Shown here piece after piece: positions 60,843-64,000 of a stretch of 64,000 nt of DNA. Source of the DNA: Halioxenophilus aromaticivorans (GTDB taxonomy: Bacteria; Pseudomonadota; Gammaproteobacteria; Pseudomonadales; Cellvibrionaceae); the NCBI RefSeq assembly GCF_042850945.1, contig NZ_AP031496.1, positions 1,488,001 to 1,552,000 on the forward strand, in the 5' to 3' direction. Below the pieces are notes generated by a model. That model was not told the DNA's origin and did not search any database. It saw only the letters and a program-made list of their open reading frames with translations. The first letter of the stretch is position 1; every line of letters starts with the position of its first letter. A program made the position numbers and the translations under genes.

Positions 60843-61877
60843 ATGGACGCAAACAAAGAAAAGGCACTCTCGGCAGCACTATCGCAAATTGAACGTCAAT
60901 TCGGTAAAGGTACCGTAATGCGCATGGGTGACCGTGAGCGGGTTAAAGTACCCACCATTTCCACGGGCTCCATTGGTTTGGATGCAGCATTAGGTGTGGG
61001 CGGTTTACCTAAGGGCCGAATTGTCGAGATCTACGGCCCAGAATCCTCCGGTAAAACAACCCTGACGTTGCAGGTTATCGCCGAGGCTCAAAAGCAGGGC
61101 GGCACCTGCGCCTTTGTGGATGCTGAACACGCCTTAGACCCAATCTACGCCGAAAAACTGGGCGTAAACGTGGACGACCTAATTGTTTCCCAGCCAGATA
61201 CCGGTGAGCAAGCTCTAGAAGTAGCCGACATGCTGGTTCGTTCCGGCGCCATTGATGTACTAGTGGTTGACTCTGTTGCAGCGCTTACTCCCAAGGCAGA
61301 GATCGAAGGCGAAATGGGTGATCACCACGTGGGCCTGCAAGCCCGTTTGATGTCTCAGGCTCTGCGTAAAATCACCGGTAATATCAAAAGCGCAAATTGC
61401 TTGGCCATTTTTATTAACCAAATCCGTATGAAGATTGGCGTAATGTTCGGCTCACCAGAAACCACCACCGGTGGTAACGCGCTGAAATTCTACTCTTCCG
61501 TGCGCCTGGATATCCGCCGCATTGGTTCTGTAAAAGAAGGCGACGAAGTCACCGGTAACGAAACCCGCGTTAAAGTGGTAAAAAACAAGGTGGCGCCGCC
61601 CTTTAAACAAGCGGAGTTCCAGATTTTGTACGGCCAGGGAATCAACCTGCTGGGTGAGGTAATCGACTTTGGCGTTAAGCTTGGTTTAATTGATAAATCC
61701 GGCGCTTGGTATAGCTACCAGGGCGATAAAATTGGCCAGGGCAAGAATAACTCCATTCGTTTCTTAAGCGAAAACCCGGAGATTGCACAAACCATCGAAG
61801 CGCAGATCCGCCAACAACTGCTACCCGATAGCCAGCCGGCCCCAGCCGAAGAAGGCGCCGAGCCAGCAGAGGCTTAA
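60843..61877 (+). CDS. recA: Recombinase RecA
   Basis: 344 residues from the ATG at 60843 (MDANKEKALSAALSQIERQFGKG), the standard RecA start; an in-frame upstream start adds a non-homologous extension. Walker A GPESSGKTT near residue 67, LexA-cleavage loops intact (MGDHHVGLQARLMSQALRK), C-terminus acidic. Drives homologous recombination and the SOS response. A LexA box lies upstream and a terminator downstream; recX follows after one intervening gene. Confidence 0.98.
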   Translation: MDANKEKALSAALSQIERQFGKGTVMRMGDRERVKVPTISTGSIGLDAALGVGGLPKGRIVEIYGPESSGKTTLTLQVIAEAQKQGGTCAFVDAEHALDPIYAEKLGVNVDDLIVSQPDTGEQALEVADMLVRSGAIDVLVVDSVAALTPKAEIEGEMGDHHVGLQARLMSQALRKITGNIKSANCLAIFINQIRMKIGVMFGSPETTTGGNALKFYSSVRLDIRRIGSVKEGDEVTGNETRVKVVKNKVAPPFKQAEFQILYGQGINLLGEVIDFGVKLGLIDKSGAWYSYQGDKIGQGKNNSIRFLSENPEIAQTIEAQIRQQLLPDSQPAPAEEGAEPAEA

Positions 61878-61883
61878 CACTTA

Positions 61884-61910
61884 AAAGCAGGCCACAGAGC
61901 CTGCTTTTTT
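61884..61910 (+). terminator. Terminator of recA
   Basis: AAAGCAGG (61884-61891) pairs with CCTGCTTT (61900-61907), followed by further T. It lies before the DUF3224 gene start at 61924. Confidence 0.88.
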
Positions 61911-61923
61911 GTAACTGTAAGAA

Positions 61924-62427
61924 ATGAAACGGCTGACTGTATTTTCGCTCACCTTCGCTCCACTGTTGTGGCTTACAGCCGTGGCCTACGGCCGCGATGT
62001 AACGCAACAAGCCGAGAAATTGCAACAAGCAAACGACCAAGAGGCTAACGTTATGGTTGCTACCGGCAGCTTTGAAGTAACCCTAGGCCCGCAAACCGAA
62101 GACTCTGTTTCGGCCGGGCGCATGCTAATCAATAAGGCCTACGTCGGCGACCTTGAGGCCAGTGGCTCAGGTCAAATGCTGAGCAAACATGTGGATGGCG
62201 GTGCTGCGGTGTACTCGGCCATAGAAGAGGTGAGCGGCACCTTAGCCGGTAAAGAGGGTGCTTTTACGTTATTTCACGTAGGGACCATATCGGCTGAGGG
62301 TACGGCTAACCTTTCTATTTCCATCGTGGAAGGCTCTGGCACTGGCCAGTTAAAGGGTATCCGTGGCGAGCTGGCTATCCGCCAAGAGGGCGCAGCTCAT
62401 TTCTACGAATTGCAGTATTCATTTTAG
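61924..62427 (+). CDS. Secreted DUF3224-family protein
   Basis: 167 residues. Signal peptide cut near AYG, then a DUF3224 domain (about 45-165): ATGSFEVTLGPQ, GRMLINKAYVGDLEASGSGQML, SGTLAGKEGAFTLFHVGT, VEGSGTGQLKGIRGELAI. The family is a small beta-barrel related in plan to allene-oxide-cyclase-like folds; the function is unknown. The signal peptide is unusual, since most members are cytoplasmic. It separates recA from recX. Confidence 0.85.
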   Translation: MKRLTVFSLTFAPLLWLTAVAYGRDVTQQAEKLQQANDQEANVMVATGSFEVTLGPQTEDSVSAGRMLINKAYVGDLEASGSGQMLSKHVDGGAAVYSAIEEVSGTLAGKEGAFTLFHVGTISAEGTANLSISIVEGSGTGQLKGIRGELAIRQEGAAHFYELQYSF

Positions 62428-62539
62428 CGGTAGTCTGCCTTAGCGTGGGTTTTAGGGTAAATACGGGTGGTTAGGGCTGATTGCTTAACACGGTTTGTAA
62501 AAGGATATATACCAACGCCCGAGCGGTGTGTAGTAAACG

Positions 62540-63082
62540 ATGGCAATGGCTTCTCACGACGTTAATAATCAAGACTTAAAAACTAGCACGTTAAAATACG
62601 ACGCTGTTAAAACTAAGGTGCGCAATTATGCCGTTGGACTGCTGGCCAAGCGCGATTATGCCACCGAGGAACTACAGTCTAAGTTGGCTCGGAAATTTTC
62701 CGAGGAATTACAGTCTACCGGGCAAGACATATTCGCGGATTCAGTGGCTTGGTTGATCGAACTGGGTTACCTAAACGACGCTAAGTATTGCGCCATGTTC
62801 ATTCGCAGCTCGGTGGCAAAAGGGCGTGGCAGACGTCGCATCGAACAAGAGCTAAAACAAAAGCGGTTACCGCAGACCCTTGTGGCAGATGCCCTGGCTC
62901 AATGCCAAGTGGACTGGTATGAGCATGCCTACGAGTGTTTACGGCGTAAGTTTAAAACGCTACCGGAAGATGCCAAAGAAAAAGCCAAAGTCATTCGATA
63001 TCTTCAATACCGTGGCTTTTTGCCAGATGAAATCTTCTGCGCGCTGGACCAGTGGCAAGAGTCGCTGGAGCAGGAGTGCTAG
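62540..63082 (+). CDS. recX: RecA regulator RecX
   Basis: 180 residues, three tandem three-helix repeats: LLAKRDYATEELQSKLARKF, WLIELGYLNDAKYCAMFIRS with KGRGRRRIEQELKQK, and VIRYLQYRGFLPDEI near the end. RecX binds the RecA filament and limits its activity. The slightly longer N-terminus (MAMASHD onward) is not conserved and the start could be a few codons later. Confidence 0.95.
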   Translation: MAMASHDVNNQDLKTSTLKYDAVKTKVRNYAVGLLAKRDYATEELQSKLARKFSEELQSTGQDIFADSVAWLIELGYLNDAKYCAMFIRSSVAKGRGRRRIEQELKQKRLPQTLVADALAQCQVDWYEHAYECLRRKFKTLPEDAKEKAKVIRYLQYRGFLPDEIFCALDQWQESLEQEC

Positions 63083-63172
63083 CTGGGTCCTTCTCGGGTG
63101 AGCTTCTTCGGTGATTGCGTTTTTCAACACAAATACAAACTCTAACCTGTTCTTTCAGCTCTTCCCATCCTT

Positions 63173-63676
63173 CTATCTGGTAAAGCGGTAGACGTCCATG
63201 GTATCGCCGTCCTCTGTGGCTTGTTCTACGCTAAACCGGCCTTGGGTAATCTGCAAAATGGCATTCTGCCAAAACAGCTTTGCTGTATGATTTTCCAATA
63301 GAACACGGACTTGCCAGCCGCCAGGATACCGGCCAACAATGTCTGAAAATACGGCTGCCCCCAATCCCTTACGGGTGTGATTACGGGTAATGAAAAACTG
63401 ATCTACATCGTATTGCCCAGGCGCCAACCTGCGAATTAGCGCAAACCCCGCTAGCTGATGATCACTCTGAATCAAAAAGCCAAACCGATCTTCTGTGGTG
63501 CCTAAGCCCTCAATCAGCCCAGGCCTATAGTCGTAATTGCCTGTTTGGTTAGGCCCCGCCAAGGTGATGTGCGAAAACTCATAAACGTAATAACGAAAGA
63601 GGTTTTGCAATATAGCAAGGTTGTTTTCGGTAATCGTCTCTAGGTCGAATGACGGTTTTTTTGTAAATTTGTCCAA
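63173..63676 (-). CDS. GNAT-family N-acetyltransferase
   Basis: 167 residues. GNAT core: GFLIQSDHQLAGFALIRRL (strands 2-3), YDVDQFFITRNHTRKGLGAAVFSDIVGR, with the acetyl-CoA-binding loop R-x-x-G-x-G/A, and LLENHTAKLFWQNAI for the last elements. The acceptor is unknown. Lies after recX in the reverse direction. Confidence 0.88.
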   Translation of the reverse strand: MDKFTKKPSFDLETITENNLAILQNLFRYYVYEFSHITLAGPNQTGNYDYRPGLIEGLGTTEDRFGFLIQSDHQLAGFALIRRLAPGQYDVDQFFITRNHTRKGLGAAVFSDIVGRYPGGWQVRVLLENHTAKLFWQNAILQITQGRFSVEQATEDGDTMDVYRFTR

Positions 63677-64000
63677 GGTTTTACCCGATTGTTCAAGTCG
63701 TAAGGTGCTGGGGGCTGTGTAGCGGAGCTATTTTAACCTGACCTATGCCGCAGATTGAGTCCAAAATGGGCTGAGCTAAGTGGCTTTATTTTTGCTTAAT
63801 ATCATTAATACACTGTGCAAACTGAGTGTTACTCAATAGTACTGGCTAGACTGAGCTAGCTAATACTATGTGCCGGCTACTACTAAATACAGCCGAGCAG
63901 ATGAGTTGAAGTAACGTAGGCAGTGCACAAATCTCATTTTGTTGCCAAGTCGCCGTCGATAAGTGCTTGCCCAGAGCGGACCGCACAATATGCCCAAGCA
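63677..64000. other. Right-edge stretch without recognisable gene
   Basis: 324 bases upstream of the acetyltransferase start, with short repeats of CTGAGCTA-like sequence around 63770 and 63850 but no supported gene. A promoter for the acetyltransferase should be here. Confidence 0.5.

Overview
The window looks like chromosome of an aquatic, Gram-negative gammaproteobacterium. The evidence is TonB receptors, lipoproteins, a porin, a LexA-box-controlled recA-recX pair, a gammaproteobacterial-type Zur box and a Pseudomonas-like exa/ped alcohol-oxidation locus. A Cellvibrionales-type marine bacterium is my guess; no rRNA or tRNA gene is visible to fix it.

Layout. 1-3.9 kb: tail of a 2-oxoglutarate oxygenase, two A+T-rich orphan genes and a hipBA toxin-antitoxin pair. 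3.9-17.7 kb: mixed chromosomal genes, namely ccoG, a MocR regulator behind a 10-bp-phased TGG array, a broken MFS transporter tail before a YdeP-type molybdopterin oxidoreductase, an SDR, an M1 aminopeptidase lipoprotein, two orphans and a hydrolase-like PKD lipoprotein. 18-33 kb: a zinc-limitation regulon with three Zur-box-like palindromes. It holds a MacB-type ABC pair with a His/Glu microsatellite, a DUF3299 protein, ZrgA (DUF2796), Zur, a frameshifted MerC, a COG0523 GTPase, a second ABC exporter with two DUF3526 permeases, a TSUP permease, DUF1826, a His-rich TonB receptor and an AztD-like chaperone.

33.4-59.7 kb: a PQQ-dependent alcohol-oxidation locus. It contains a NosR-like flavo-iron-sulfur membrane protein, a TonB receptor with a strongly acidic insert, a porin, ExaC aldehyde dehydrogenase, a NitT/TauT-type ABC importer, a FIST sensor protein, a PAS hybrid histidine kinase, a LuxR-type response regulator, the PedABC-like ABC system with its beta-propeller and binding protein, cytochrome c550, a PedG/XoxJ-like binding protein and one quinoprotein alcohol dehydrogenase. 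That enzyme carries the Asp-x-Asp signature of lanthanide-dependent enzymes. Two insertion sequences have landed here: an IS5-group element just upstream of the NosR-like gene and an IS630-family element exactly inside the hybrid kinase. Removing the IS630 element and one TA copy restores the kinase frame.

59.2-64 kb: a tandem duplication of about 375 bp containing the dehydrogenase gene end, its terminator and a TGTCTTGATAG minisatellite, then pncC, recA, a DUF3224 protein, recX and a GNAT acetyltransferase.

How it fits together (inference): alcohols enter through the porin, are oxidised in the periplasm by the PQQ/lanthanide enzyme passing electrons to cytochrome c550, and the aldehyde is finished by ExaC. 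The FIST protein, kinase and regulator would sense this state, but the kinase is now split. No PQQ biosynthesis gene is visible, so PQQ must be made from genes elsewhere or imported.
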